From Planctomycetaceae bacterium (lineage in GTDB: Bacteria; Planctomycetota; Planctomycetia; Planctomycetales; Planctomycetaceae): DNA of 64,000 nt. The position numbers and the translations under genes were made by a program. Of the stretch, positions 25,493 through 34,154 are shown piece after piece; within the stretch, counting starts at the first letter, position 1; the number at the start of each line of letters is the position of its first letter. The stretch lies in the NCBI GenBank assembly GCA_020850695.1, contig JADZEF010000086.1, positions 24,649 through 88,648 of the forward strand, read 5' to 3'. The notes under the pieces were generated by a model that worked only from the letters and a program-made list of their open reading frames with translations, was not told the DNA's origin and did no database searches.

Positions 25493-26464
25493 TCAGCGCT
25501 CGGGCAGAAAGGCGTCCAGCAGGGCGACCGGTTCCGAAGGTTGGATTTCGATCGTTCCGCGCGCCGCACAGGCGAGCAGTGTTTTCCCCGGTCCGGCCTG
25601 AAACGACTCGTCGCCGCAACACACGCGTGCGGAGCCCTCCAGCACCATCAGCACGTGGAAGCGGTTGTCGGGCGGAATCTCACAGGGTTCGCTTGCGGTG
25701 TGGCGGGCGATGACGAAGTAAGGAGATCGCACGAGTTCGTGCGTCGGTTGCGATGAATCGGCGCTCGATCGGACCGGGTCGACCGGCCCGCGGTCGAAAT
25801 CGATACAGGCGAGCGACTCTTCGACGTGAAGCGGCCTCGGCTTGCCGTCGGTTCCCACGCGGCCCCAGTCGTGCAGGCGGAACGTGATGTCGCTCGACTG
25901 CTGCACTTCGGCGAGCAGAATGCCTTCGCCGATCGCGTGAACGGTGCCCGCCGGAATGAAGACGCAATCGCCCGATTTCACCGGGAACGAGTGCAGAGCC
26001 GCTTCGATGGATCCGTCACGCAAACGCCCCGCCAATGTTTCCCGGTCGACCCCCGGCTTCAGTCCCGCATACAGCCGGCTACCCGGCGCAGCATCGAGGA
26101 TGACCCACGCTTCGGTCTTTCCATTTTCGAGCGGATTGATCTGCCGGGCCTGTTCATCGTTCGGATGAACTTGAAGCGACAGCCGGTCGGACGCGTCGAG
26201 GAACTTGATGAGAAGCGGGAATTGCGTGAGGCCCGCATGCTGGCCGAACAGCGCGGCATTCTCGTCACGCACCAGTTCCGCCAGGGTACGGCCGATCCAG
26301 GGGCCGGAAGCGACCATGCTCTGATCGACGCCATGGTCACACACTTCCCAGCTTTCGGCGGCGTCGTTCGCATCGCCGATGGGCTTGTTGAGTTGCGTGC
26401 CGAGGCGCGTCCCTCCCCAGCGGATGCGCTTGATGAGTGGCTGGAAGTCGAGGAGTGCGGGCAT
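25493..26464 (-). CDS. manA: Mannose-6-phosphate isomerase, class I
   Basis: 323 residues from ATG 26464; TTG 26476 would add four. The cupin enzyme interconverts mannose-6-phosphate and fructose-6-phosphate with a metal ion. Family motifs: KRIRWGGTRLG at the start, FPLLIKFLDASDRLSLQVHP with zinc ligands in QVHPND, GKTEAWVIL, and the second set FIPAGTVHAIGEGILLAEVQ. The C-terminal cupin half ends GKTLLACAARGTIEIQ. It is the short, bacterial (Bacillus-like) form. Convergent with the PEGA lipoprotein gene; upstream is the inverted repeat at 26480-26592. Confidence 0.93.
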   Translation of the reverse strand: MPALLDFQPLIKRIRWGGTRLGTQLNKPIGDANDAAESWEVCDHGVDQSMVASGPWIGRTLAELVRDENAALFGQHAGLTQFPLLIKFLDASDRLSLQVHPNDEQARQINPLENGKTEAWVILDAAPGSRLYAGLKPGVDRETLAGRLRDGSIEAALHSFPVKSGDCVFIPAGTVHAIGEGILLAEVQQSSDITFRLHDWGRVGTDGKPRPLHVEESLACIDFDRGPVDPVRSSADSSQPTHELVRSPYFVIARHTASEPCEIPPDNRFHVLMVLEGSARVCCGDESFQAGPGKTLLACAARGTIEIQPSEPVALLDAFLPER

Positions 26465-26479
26465 TTGGCAGTCCAAGGC

Positions 26480-26592
26480 GGAGGATTGAGGGATGGAGAG
26501 ATTGAGGGACAGAGAGAGGGATTCCGCCGATCACGAAGTCGGTTGAACGTTCTTTCCCACAATCCCTCTGTCTCTCCGTCCCTCAATCCTCC
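26480..26592. repeat. Inverted repeat, GAGGGATGGAGAGATT type
   Basis: Left arm 26480-26522 contains GGATTGAGGGATGGAGAGAT and a second, degenerate copy; right arm 26561-26592 is its complement (CCCTCTGTCTCTCCGTCCC then TCAATCCTCC). The 38-base centre is not repetitive. The same 16-base word GGGATGGAGAGATTGA is repeated four times at 62837-62900 between pabB and pabA, so the two elements are close relatives. Confidence 0.85.
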
Positions 26593-26603
26593 CTGGATTC
26601 AGT

Positions 26604-26632
26604 TTGTCATGAACGGCAGCGCGTGTTATAAC
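26604..26632 (+). promoter_or_regulatory. Sigma-70-type promoter for small CsrA-like gene
   Basis: TTGTCA at 26604-26609 and TATAAC at 26627-26632 are separated by exactly 17 bases, each one or two bases from the consensus hexamers. The site is 12 bases past the end of the inverted repeat and 115 bases before ATG 26747. It is the best promoter match that I found in the window. Confidence 0.55.
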
Positions 26633-26746
26633 CTCGCACTTGTTTCATCGGCAGGCAGGGACGCCCTCGATGGAGTCCCTTCCGGGAACCGGACTTCCCG
26701 GATGAGTACGGTCGAAGACTGCATAGCATTCGTACGGAGACCATGC

Positions 26747-26950
26747 ATGCCGGAACAGGAATTCAACCTCCGGGTCGGCGAGACGCTTCGCATTGGCGAT
26801 TACCTCGTGACCGTGGTGGATGTGGAAAATGGCGGAGTGGGCGAAGTCGCCTTCCAGATTCAATCGGGCTCTGCCGGAGTCCTGGTGGGAACCGACGACT
26901 TCCTGAGTGTCCCTCGCGAACGAGACCGACTCCGCGCCCTCGCGAAGTAG
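26747..26950 (+). CDS. Small protein, faintly CsrA-like
   Basis: 67 residues from ATG 26747 with CGGAGA just upstream. The sequence NLRVGETLRIGDYLVTVVDV resembles the first strands of the carbon storage regulator CsrA (for example RKVGERIVIGDDIVVTVVEI in general form), but the residues after it (VAFQIQSGSAGVLVGTDDF) diverge and the protein lacks the conserved N-terminal MLVL start. It ends in a charged helix VPRERDRLRALAK. It may be an RNA-binding regulator, or a small beta-barrel of another family; I cannot decide. It has its own good promoter. Isolated gene. Confidence 0.7.
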   Translation: MPEQEFNLRVGETLRIGDYLVTVVDVENGGVGEVAFQIQSGSAGVLVGTDDFLSVPRERDRLRALAK

Positions 26951-27129
26951 CTCGGCCGGCTCGAGTGCAGTCGTCGGCGCCTGTCGTGGTCGTCCTTCTG
27001 CGACGTGTGGAACCCTTCTGCGCGCATCGAGCAGCGCATGAACCGATCGGGCTTCATTCGACGCGCGCCCGGGTTCTGACCGGCACGTCCGAACCAGCGG
27101 CAGATTGGGCCACTCGATGTGTGACGGCA

Positions 27130-27150
27130 GCGGGGCGGGGGGTGCCCCGC
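27130..27150. terminator. GC-rich hairpin between convergent genes
   Basis: A 7-bp perfect stem GCGGGGC / GCCCCGC with loop GGGGGGT, 180 bases after the small gene and 28 bases past the stop of the STAS gene on the other strand. Possible bidirectional terminator; no T-run. Confidence 0.4.
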
Positions 27151-27178
27151 CTCACGATCGAACCGCCGACGCGGCAGG

Positions 27179-27553
27179 CTAGGCGTTCACCTTCTTCAGC
27201 AGATGCGCCACCGCCTCGCGCGACGTGCCGGCGATCTTCCACAGCTTGTCGAGATTCGTGATCTCGATGACTTCGCGGCAATACGGGGTCAAGCTGCTGA
27301 TGGCGAATTCGCCCTTGCGGGCGTGCAGCCGGTTCCAGGCGCGGAACAGGACCTCAATGAAGGCCGAGCCGAAAAACTTCGTGTGCGCCATGTCGAGCAC
27401 GACGAAGGGCGGGTTCGCCCCGTCGACCGCCTTCAGGAGGCTTTCGCGCAGCTCGTCCAGGCCGTGTTCATCCAGGCTCTCATATTCGGGCCCCAGATGA
27501 ATCACGGTGATTCCGTCTTCGACGGTGACGGTCGGCTTGCGCGAAATAGGCAT
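27179..27553 (-). CDS. STAS-domain protein (anti-sigma factor antagonist-like)
   Basis: 124 residues from ATG 27553; the frame continues upstream but the STAS fold begins at PTVTVEDGITVIHLGPEYE. The phosphorylation-site region reads FVVLDMAHTKFFGSAFIEVLF, with Ser in FGSAFIE at the position of the regulatory serine of SpoIIAA-type proteins. The end is EAVAHLLKKVNA. It probably takes part in a partner-switch with an anti-sigma kinase; neither a kinase nor a sigma factor is near. Upstream gap of 197 bases to the HNH gene. Confidence 0.9.
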   Translation of the reverse strand: MPISRKPTVTVEDGITVIHLGPEYESLDEHGLDELRESLLKAVDGANPPFVVLDMAHTKFFGSAFIEVLFRAWNRLHARKGEFAISSLTPYCREVIEITNLDKLWKIAGTSREAVAHLLKKVNA

Positions 27554-27750
27554 GTCAGTGTGACTGAGCGGGAGGCCGGACCTCACGGCGAGAAAACCAG
27601 TCCGTGTGGAGGAACCGTGAGGAAGGTTCGACTGCCGGCCGGAGCGGCAGCGACGACCGTGCATCGTACTCCGCGCCACTCAGGTGTCAACGGGGAGCGC
27701 CGCGCGTACTCTTCGGGCCGGCCTGAAACACCGGGTCGCGGGGAGCGCGA

Positions 27751-28152
27751 TCACCACACTCCTTCCGCCGTCAGCGCCCCGCGCAGCGCGACTCGATGCG
27801 GAAGATTCATGGCCAGGCAAGCGACTGTCCCTCGGCCGGTCGGGGTCGTCCCTTCGATGCGTGCGCCAACTCTTTCAAAATGCTCTTCCCAGGACTCTTT
27901 CCGAGGATTGAACAAGGGGACGATTCGACCTTCGGAGTCTTGCCAGTCGACTCCCGCAAGGTTGGGCCCTTTGTGGTTGTTGCAGGCGAGACATGCCCAG
28001 GCCAGGTTGTCGAGCGTCGAGGGGCCTCCGTGTTGCTGAGCGATGACGTGATCGATCTGGAACGGAAGCGGAACGAATTCGTCGGGAATTCTGCAATACT
28101 CGCAACGACCACCGGCGCGGGCACGCACGGCTTCCAAGTGGGGCGAGACCAT
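27751..28152 (-). CDS. HNH endonuclease
   Basis: 133 residues. The HNH core is complete: GGRCEYCRIPD with the first zinc cysteines, QIDHVIAQQHGG with the catalytic His, NLAWACLACNNHKG with the second cysteine pair and the His of the motif. The tail from about residue 80 is FNPRKESWEEHFERVG. Such free-standing HNH nucleases occur in many planctomycetes; the natural substrate is unknown. The gene follows a 92-residue protein with a 3-base gap, so the two are translated together. Confidence 0.93.
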   Translation of the reverse strand: MVSPHLEAVRARAGGRCEYCRIPDEFVPLPFQIDHVIAQQHGGPSTLDNLAWACLACNNHKGPNLAGVDWQDSEGRIVPLFNPRKESWEEHFERVGARIEGTTPTGRGTVACLAMNLPHRVALRGALTAEGVW

Positions 28153-28155
28153 GAG

Positions 28156-28434
28156 TCAGGCGTCCGCGCTCTGGCGGAGGGAAATCCGGGCCTTTGACTG
28201 AAGGATACCGATCATGTGTCCTACCCGTTCATAACTGTCGAGTTCCTGCTGCTCGATCGGCGCGAGGTGTCCGGCTCGAGCTTTGGCAGAAAGCTCGTTC
28301 ATCCGTGCGACGTCCTCTTCACTGAACGTCAGGCTGAGGAGCGACCGCGCGGCATCCGCCGAGAGAGTCGGCTGCTCGGGGCGAACGACACGGCTGAAGA
28401 GATCAAACTCGTCGGGTGCGGTGAGTGTGGTCAT
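28156..28434 (-). CDS. Small protein partnered with HNH nuclease
   Basis: 92 residues from ATG 28434 (an upstream frame is open but does not look coding). Sequence begins MTTLTAPDEFDLFSRVVRPE and contains LSLTFSEEDVARMNELSAKARAG and ELDSYERVGHMIGILQSKARISL. The pattern of conserved FSEED..R and YERVGH suggests a real family, which I know only as a common upstream neighbour of HNH genes. Its two predicted helices could bind DNA or the nuclease; an antitoxin-like function is a guess. Confidence 0.85.
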   Translation of the reverse strand: MTTLTAPDEFDLFSRVVRPEQPTLSADAARSLLSLTFSEEDVARMNELSAKARAGHLAPIEQQELDSYERVGHMIGILQSKARISLRQSADA

Positions 28435-28595
28435 AGGTCTATGATAGCGAAGACCGCGACCTGTCAGATACGCCCACTTTGCGGAAATCGCTGCGTGACG
28501 TCTTTCCTCCGCCGTGGTATGCTTCCGTTCAACACATCCAAGGCCCGGTCGCGGCCTTGAAATCTGGTCCCTGACGGTGGGCAAGGGTGCGTCTT

Positions 28596-30329
28596 ATGTC
28601 ACCAGCGCGCGCGGGCGGACTTTGGTCGACTTTCGGTGTTGGCCTTCTGGCGGCGGTCACTGTCGCGTTGGTCTTCGTGTGCGGGCCCGGCGAGGCGGCC
28701 GCCGCGGACGGTGATGAAATCATCGTCGAGAAGATCAACGAATACGTCCGCCGCGGCTGGGACGACAACGAGATCAAGCCCTCCGACCGCACGGCCGACG
28801 GCGAGTTCGCCCGGCGGGTCTCGCTCGATATTGCGGGGCACATTCCATCCTTCGAAGAACTGATGGAGTTCCTGGAGGATGACGCTCCGGACAAGCGGCT
28901 CGAGCTCGTCAACCAGTTGCTGGAAGAGTCGAACTACGTCCGCTACTGGACCAACATCTGGGCCAACCTGCTCGTCGGCCGCGGGAATCGCCGAACCGAT
29001 CGCGGCGACCTCGAGCGCTATCTTCGCACCAGCATCGCCCGCAACGAGCCTTACGAAAAGTTCGTCTATGAGCTGATCTCGGCGGAAGGGAACAGCAACG
29101 AGAATGGGGCGGTCGCGTTCCTCGCCGCCCATCTCAATGACGGTCAGGTGCCGGCCACGTCGATCACGTCGCGGGTCTTCCTCGGCCTGCAGGTGCAGTG
29201 CACCCAGTGCCACAATCACCCGTTCAACGATTGGAAGCAGGACCAGTTCTGGAGCATGAACGGGTTCTTCCGCGGGACGACGCGGCAGGGGGCCGGCAAC
29301 GCCAATCGCGGCGAATTCGCCCTCTACGACGGCCCCGATACGCGGATCGTCTTCTTCGAGAAGCGGAACGGCCTGATGCAGGCGACGCCGCGGAAGTTCG
29401 TCGACGGGACGGCCGTCTCCATGACCGAGTACGACAAGCCACGCGAACAGTTGGCGAAGCTGGTGACCGATCCGACGAAGCCCTTCATGGCCCGCACGCA
29501 GGTCAACCGGATGTGGGGGCACTTCTTCGGATACGGCTTTACGAAGCCGCTCGACGACATGGGTCCGCACAACCCGCCGTCCCATCCGGAACTGCTGGAC
29601 TACCTCGCCGACGAGTTCCGCAAGTCGGGGTACGACAACAAACGGCTCATCCGCTGGATCTGTGCGTCCGACGCCTATCAACTCAGCAGCCGTGCCCACG
29701 ACGGGAACGTTGAGGACGACCCCGCGGTCGGCAACACGCCCCACTTCAGCCGGATGTACGTGAAGCCGTTCTCGTCCGAGCAGCTCTACGATTCGCTGCT
29801 GATCGCGACGCAGGCGGACAAAGCGGGCGGCCGGTCGTACGAGCAGGCCGAGCAGCAGCGCCAGCAGTGGCTGGCGCAGTTCGTCCGCACGTTCGGAACG
29901 GACGAGAACGATGAGAACACGACATTCAACGGCACGATCCCACAAGCCCTGGTGATGATGAACGGCAGCCTGACGAAGACAGCGATCAACGGGGCGGAGG
30001 GGAGCTTTCTGCGGCGGGTGCTCGAATCGCCGACGGGAGATCCGCGGTCGCCCAAAGCAACGAACGCAAAGAAACCGGCCCGCACGGCGACGAAGACCGT
30101 GGCGTCAAAATCTCCCGGCAAGCCGGCCCGTGGAAAGAGTGCGGCGAAAGGAATCCCGGCGAAGATCGAGACGCTGTTCCTCGTGACACTCGCCCGCACG
30201 CCGACGGACAAGGAGCTCAACGCGTTCAACAACGTCTTCCAGAAGTCCGGCGCGTCTGACCCGATCCTCGGCCTCCAGGACGTCTTCTGGGCACTGCTGA
30301 ACTCGAACGAGTTCATCATGAATCATTGA
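28596..30329 (+). CDS. DUF1549/DUF1553 secreted cytochrome-like protein
   Basis: 577 residues from ATG 28596; GTG 28587 would add three. Signal sequence LLAAVTVALVFVCGPGEAAA precedes the DUF1549 domain (FARRVSLDIAGHIPSFEELMEFL, then FVYELISAEGNSNENG). In the middle stands QVQCTQCHNHPFNDWKQDQFW, a CxxCH heme-binding motif. DUF1553 follows: NRMWGHFFGYGFTKPLDDMG, HPELLDYLADEFRKSGYDN and the C-terminal TLARTPTDKELNAFNNVF. A Lys/Ala-rich linker near residues 480-525 (KKPARTATKTVASK) is an insertion unlike the usual family. Function unknown; found in multi-copy with DUF1501 in planctomycetes, but no DUF1501 follows here. Confidence 0.93.
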   Translation: MSPARAGGLWSTFGVGLLAAVTVALVFVCGPGEAAAADGDEIIVEKINEYVRRGWDDNEIKPSDRTADGEFARRVSLDIAGHIPSFEELMEFLEDDAPDKRLELVNQLLEESNYVRYWTNIWANLLVGRGNRRTDRGDLERYLRTSIARNEPYEKFVYELISAEGNSNENGAVAFLAAHLNDGQVPATSITSRVFLGLQVQCTQCHNHPFNDWKQDQFWSMNGFFRGTTRQGAGNANRGEFALYDGPDTRIVFFEKRNGLMQATPRKFVDGTAVSMTEYDKPREQLAKLVTDPTKPFMARTQVNRMWGHFFGYGFTKPLDDMGPHNPPSHPELLDYLADEFRKSGYDNKRLIRWICASDAYQLSSRAHDGNVEDDPAVGNTPHFSRMYVKPFSSEQLYDSLLIATQADKAGGRSYEQAEQQRQQWLAQFVRTFGTDENDENTTFNGTIPQALVMMNGSLTKTAINGAEGSFLRRVLESPTGDPRSPKATNAKKPARTATKTVASKSPGKPARGKSAAKGIPAKIETLFLVTLARTPTDKELNAFNNVFQKSGASDPILGLQDVFWALLNSNEFIMNH

Positions 30330-30404
30330 CAGCGTGAATGCCGCACCGGCCGGGCGAGGAACATCCCGCATTCCGCCACAGGGCGAAACAGTGCTCGCCT
30401 CAGG

Positions 30405-30845
30405 TCACTTCGCCTTGGTGTCGAAGTCGAACTTCGTCTGCGTCGCGCTGACATTCGCCCGCAGCGGGCTTTCGGGCCCGAATTTCGCGAACTCGGGATT
30501 GGCCGGATTCGCGGCGGCGTTGTTCGGGTCGACTTCGGTCTTTGCCGCGGAGGCCGGCATCAGCGTCACCTGGTACTCGGCGGGATAGACCTCGGCGATG
30601 CTGTATTTGCCCTCGGCGTCGGTCGTCGCGTGGACATAGCGAACGTTGGCGGGAAGGCCCTTGCTGATGGCCATGAAGCCCACAGTCACATCGGCCAGGG
30701 GCTTGGAACTGCTTGTGATCTGACCGCTGACGGCGACCGGTTCAGGCAGTTTCTCCGAGGAGCCGCAGCCCAGGCACGCCGTGGCCAGGAGTGCGGCAAC
30801 GAGAGACGATCGTGTTGCGAAGGGACGGAGCGGGAAACGGCGCAT
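30405..30845 (-). CDS. Lipoprotein partner of the second DUF1559 protein
   Basis: 146 residues. Signal peptide MRRFPLRPFATRSSLVAALL then ATACLGC, with lipid cysteine near residue 27. The mature domain (VSGQITSSSKPLADVTVGF, TTDAEGKYSIAEVYPAEYQV) is a small beta-sandwich like the lipoprotein at 2700-3146. The gene is 125 bases downstream of the DUF1559 gene on the same strand with a hairpin in between. Role unknown; presumably in the same surface system as the pilin-like protein. Confidence 0.85.
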   Translation of the reverse strand: MRRFPLRPFATRSSLVAALLATACLGCGSSEKLPEPVAVSGQITSSSKPLADVTVGFMAISKGLPANVRYVHATTDAEGKYSIAEVYPAEYQVTLMPASAAKTEVDPNNAAANPANPEFAKFGPESPLRANVSATQTKFDFDTKAK

Positions 30846-30885
30846 GATTCACCAGGAGAGATTCGGCGGGTTTGAAAGAACGAAG

Positions 30886-30915
30886 GGACACTCCGACGTT
30901 TCCACCGGAGTGTCC
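30886..30915 (-). terminator. Hairpin between DUF1559 and lipoprotein genes
   Basis: Perfect 10-bp stem GGACACTCCG / CGGAGTGTCC with a 10-base loop, 55 bases after the DUF1559 stop on the minus strand and 40 bases before the lipoprotein start. On the minus strand the stem is followed by CTTCGTTCTTTC. It parallels the hairpin at 2439-2464 in the other DUF1559 pair. Confidence 0.65.
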
Positions 30916-30970
30916 TTGAGGGATATCTGGCGTCATCAGGGTCGGGATCGCCGGCCGGGGACCAGCCGCC

Positions 30971-31915
30971 TCAGAACTCGCCCACCGGCGTGCCGTTGCG
31001 CGGCGTGCCGATGTTGACCCACACGGCTCCGCTGATGTTCTCGCTGATGAACCGCACGGTCCCGTCCATCAACAGGCCATGAACACCACCCGTGTGGTAG
31101 CTGCGGGCGGTCCCCCAGTTGTAGTTCACGTCGTAAGTCGGGTAGGGGCTGTTGGGGGTCGCCGTCGCCATGATGCTGAACTCGGTGCTGCCGTAGTACG
31201 GGACGAACCAGCTGAAGCCGTAGGTGTGGGTGGCCGGCGCCGCCCCCTTGATCCCATACGCGAACTCCGAAAACGCCAGGGTGTTGCTGGTCCCGTCCTG
31301 AATCCCCGCAAGCGTCATCTGCTGATCCATGGCCGTGTCGTCCGTGCCGCCGTAGGCGTTGTCGGCCCCCCGGTTCACGAGCCCCCAGCGGCTGGCGAAC
31401 ATACCGTTCGCAGTCGAAGATCCATGGATCCCGCACAGCCCGTAGCCGTGCGCGGTTCCGGCGGCCGGATAGTTATGGTAGCCGGCGGTCGGATAGCTGC
31501 CGTTCGGAGGCGGTGCGATCGCGGACGGGCAGATGTAGGCAGGGATCTTCACCCGCCAGACGGGCTCATTCACCGCGTTGGTCTGCAGAACCTGGAAGTT
31601 GATCTTGTTGTAGAGGGGAGCCTGATCGATGAACGGCAGGAGCATCGTGTGGATCGTGTAGCCCATTTCCCCCGAGTCGGTCTCGCAGCAGCAGGGCCGC
31701 CCCGAGAAGTGATTCACGCCGCGAGGAATGACGCCGTTCGTCTGATCGATATAGTTGTGGAGCGCGAGGCCGATCTGCTTGAGGTTGTTGCGGCACTGGG
31801 TGCGTCGGGCCGCTTCGCGAGCCTGCTGGACGGCCGGCAGCAGCAGGGCGATCAGGATGGCGATGATCGCGATCACCACCAGCAGTTCAATGAGCGTGAA
31901 GCCGCGTTTCTTCAT
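30971..31915 (-). CDS. DUF1559 type IV pilin-like (pseudopilin) protein
   Basis: 314 residues. Prepilin start [20 protein letters not shown], then [17 protein letters not shown] as in the first copy and [20 protein letters not shown]. The C-terminus has [20 protein letters not shown], the H-x9-DG motif. The middle is unlike the first copy ([20 protein letters not shown]), as is usual for this diverse family. Cleavage expected after the Gly before FTLIELL. Followed by a hairpin and the lipoprotein gene. Confidence 0.93.
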   Translation of the reverse strand: MKKRGFTLIELLVVIAIIAILIALLLPAVQQAREAARRTQCRNNLKQIGLALHNYIDQTNGVIPRGVNHFSGRPCCCETDSGEMGYTIHTMLLPFIDQAPLYNKINFQVLQTNAVNEPVWRVKIPAYICPSAIAPPPNGSYPTAGYHNYPAAGTAHGYGLCGIHGSSTANGMFASRWGLVNRGADNAYGGTDDTAMDQQMTLAGIQDGTSNTLAFSEFAYGIKGAAPATHTYGFSWFVPYYGSTEFSIMATATPNSPYPTYDVNYNWGTARSYHTGGVHGLLMDGTVRFISENISGAVWVNIGTPRNGTPVGEF

Positions 31916-32506
31916 GAGAGAATCCGTCGCAGGTGAGAGTTAACCGTCAAAGACGCCAATGAGGACAACGGGATCGGACAATCCCGCAGCAAAGCGAGGG
32001 GGGGGATCCGTGCCGCGGAGCGATGAAGGCGCTCGACGGGGCAGGAGAAGGTCGACTCTCGCGATCCTCAGAGGGTCGCAGTGCCCGCAGACCGACCAGA
32101 GTCGTCGCTGCAGACAGCCAGAAAACAGATCGACCGGTTTCGACTCTAGTGCAAGCCCCGTACCTTAAGCAAGCGCAAGAGGCGAACGAGACCGGCCAAA
32201 GCGGCCAAAAACGACGGCATCGGTACTTCGTCCAGGAGAATGCACGGCTGTCAACGCCGTGCCGGGGGTCTCAACCTCGAATGATTTGGACTTCCCTGCG
32301 CACTTGTGCGGCAGGATCTGTTGCTATTGAAGGCAGGATCCTCTTTGCGGGAGCATTGTGAATGCGGGGCGAGAGTGGCTCCGCGGGAACCGTGTCTGTC
32401 GTCGTGATCCGACTGCGCTCCCTCAGTCGCTGTCGAGCGATAGAATCGGTCCGGCCAGTCGACTCGGATCGACCGGAATGCTGAGTTGTGGTTTGGAGCG
32501 CGTGGA
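31916..32506. other. Intergenic region between divergent DUF1559 and trpC genes
   Basis: About 590 bases. Open frames present are short, overlap on several frames and do not carry recognisable features. There is a GGGGGGG run at 31999-32006 and no tRNA-like fold. It must hold promoters for both divergent genes; I found no confident -35/-10 pair. The last 100 bases before trpC (from 32405) have no repeat. Confidence 0.5.
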
Positions 32507-33307
32507 ATGAGTGTGCTGGACCGGATTGTGGAGAACACGCGAAGCGTCATCGCGGAGACCCGTCGACGGCGGCCCGAGGCCGCACTGCGCGACGCATTGC
32601 CGCACGCGGCTCCCGTCCGGGATTTCGTGGCTGCGTTGAAGGGGGCCGCCCGGGACAACATCGCCGTGATCGCGGAGGTGAAAAAGGCGTCGCCATCGGC
32701 CGGACTGATCCGCGCGGACTTCGACCCTGTGGCGATCGCCCGCGCCTACGAAGCGAACGGCGCGGCGTGTCTCAGCGTGCTGACGGACGAGAAGTATTTC
32801 CAGGGGCATCTCGATTATCTTCGCGCGGTGCGGGCTGCGGTGTCGATTCCGGTGCTTCGGAAAGACTTCATCGTCGATCGTTACCAGGTTCTCGAGGCGC
32901 GGGCCGCCGGGGCCGACTGCATCCTGTTGATCGCCGAATGCCTCAACGACTGCGAGATGCGTGACCTCTACTTCTATGCCTCCGAACTGGGCATGGAGTG
33001 TCTGATCGAGTTGTACGAACCGGAGAACCTCGACCGCGTCCTGAAGCTCGACCCGCCGCTTGTGGGAATCAACAACCGCAATCTCAAGACGATGATCACC
33101 GATCTCGATCATTCGCTAAGGCTGCGCGAACAGATTCCCGAATCGATCCTGCTGGTGAGCGAAAGCGGCATCAAGACGCGGGCCGACGTCGAGCGCCTGC
33201 TCGAGCACAACATTCGGGCGATTCTCGTGGGTGAATCGCTGATGAAGCAGGCGGATGTGGGCGAGGCGCTCGCTTCGCTGCTTAGCGGAGCGATGCGCAA
33301 GGAGTAG
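32507..33307 (+). CDS. trpC: Indole-3-glycerol phosphate synthase
   Basis: 266 residues from ATG 32507, giving the family N-terminus [20 protein letters not shown]. The (beta/alpha)8 enzyme forms indole-3-glycerol phosphate in tryptophan synthesis. Motifs: [20 protein letters not shown] with the catalytic lysine, [31 protein letters not shown] with the second lysine, [17 protein letters not shown] and LVGESLM. Length is normal. It stands alone, with no other trp gene nearby; the anthranilate-synthase-like gene at 61.4 kb is better read as pabB. Confidence 0.96.
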   Translation: MSVLDRIVENTRSVIAETRRRRPEAALRDALPHAAPVRDFVAALKGAARDNIAVIAEVKKASPSAGLIRADFDPVAIARAYEANGAACLSVLTDEKYFQGHLDYLRAVRAAVSIPVLRKDFIVDRYQVLEARAAGADCILLIAECLNDCEMRDLYFYASELGMECLIELYEPENLDRVLKLDPPLVGINNRNLKTMITDLDHSLRLREQIPESILLVSESGIKTRADVERLLEHNIRAILVGESLMKQADVGEALASLLSGAMRKE

Positions 33308-33452
33308 GTCACCGGGTTCAAGGCATTGCGAACCCGCAAGCGTGACCTGGTTCCCTTTTCGGCCACGCGCGGCCAAACTCCATTCGAACGGAAGCGGCGC
33401 TTTGACAGCCGCCTTGTCACTTGACCCTCGTCCCGAGTCCCTCGACCCTCCC

Positions 33453-34037
33453 ATGACCGAACACGTTCTCGTCGTCCCCACGCTTCTGTTTCATGAGGTG
33501 GGCTACTTTCAGGGGTTCACCGACAACATCGCTCCCTATGTGCGGACGCTGTTCGACCCGGCCCATACCAGCTTCCGGCCCCGCGACCAGATGGAGACCG
33601 ATCCAAGCTACAAGCAGCTCATTCCGTACTGCATCTTCAAGTGCGGCGACCTGGTCTTCAGCTATCGCCGCAGCAAAGGGCAGGGGGAGGGACGGTTGCA
33701 CGGGAAGCGATCGCTTGGCGTCGGCGGACACATTTCGTCGACCGACTCGATGGTGAGCGACATTCCCTATGCGGCCGCGATGCGGCGAGAGATCGAGGAA
33801 GAAGTGTTCGTCGAGACGCCGTTCACCGAGAAGTGCGTCGGACTGATCAACGACGACGTGAGTGAAGTCGGGAAGGTGCACCTTGGAATTGTGCACGTTT
33901 TTCAGGTCGAAGCGGCAAAAGTTCGCCCGCGGGAAGAGTCGATGATAGAGGCAGGGTTTGCCTCGCCGGCAGAGTTGATCGCGGCGCGCGAGGAATTCGA
34001 GACGTGGTCTCAGATCTGTCTGGACCATTTGTTTTAA
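33453..34037 (+). CDS. NUDIX-like phosphohydrolase
   Basis: 194 residues from ATG 33453, as in the family start [26 protein letters not shown]-like box is visible at residues 85-120: [13 protein letters not shown] then [20 protein letters not shown], where REIEEEV corresponds to REUXEEXGU with the last Gly missing, so catalysis may be altered. [19 protein letters not shown] follows in the fold. The substrate is unknown. The gene is 145 bases after trpC on the same strand. Confidence 0.82.
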   Translation: MTEHVLVVPTLLFHEVGYFQGFTDNIAPYVRTLFDPAHTSFRPRDQMETDPSYKQLIPYCIFKCGDLVFSYRRSKGQGEGRLHGKRSLGVGGHISSTDSMVSDIPYAAAMRREIEEEVFVETPFTEKCVGLINDDVSEVGKVHLGIVHVFQVEAAKVRPREESMIEAGFASPAELIAAREEFETWSQICLDHLF

Positions 34038-34138
34038 GCAGTGGGTAGTGGGTAGTTGGCAGTGAGTAGGGAAGGCGAGTCCTCGGCGCGCTGAGGAATG
34101 GACCGGCCGACCACTGACGATCCGCGACTGCCCTATTG
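34038..34138. repeat. GTGGGTA tandem-word element (weak inverted repeat)
   Basis: Left part 34038-34071, AGCAGTGGGTAGTGGGTAG followed by TTGGCAGTGAGTAGGG, has tandem GTGGGTA/AGTGAGTA words. The right part 34107-34138 (CCACTGACG...GACTGCCCTA) pairs only partly with it. A short palindrome CTCGGCGCGCTGAG lies in the centre. It begins right after the TAA of the NUDIX gene and ends 16 bases before the next start. The word is shared with 23122-23143. Confidence 0.6.
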
Positions 34139-34154
34139 ACAAAGGAGTGTCCCC

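Noticed and set aside
19863..30329. DUF1501 and DUF1549/1553 genes as one operon
   Set aside because: They are 7 kb apart and on opposite strands with unrelated genes in between.
32150..32260. tRNA-like segment upstream of trpC
   Set aside because: No T-loop GGTTCGAATCC-type sequence or cloverleaf arms could be matched.
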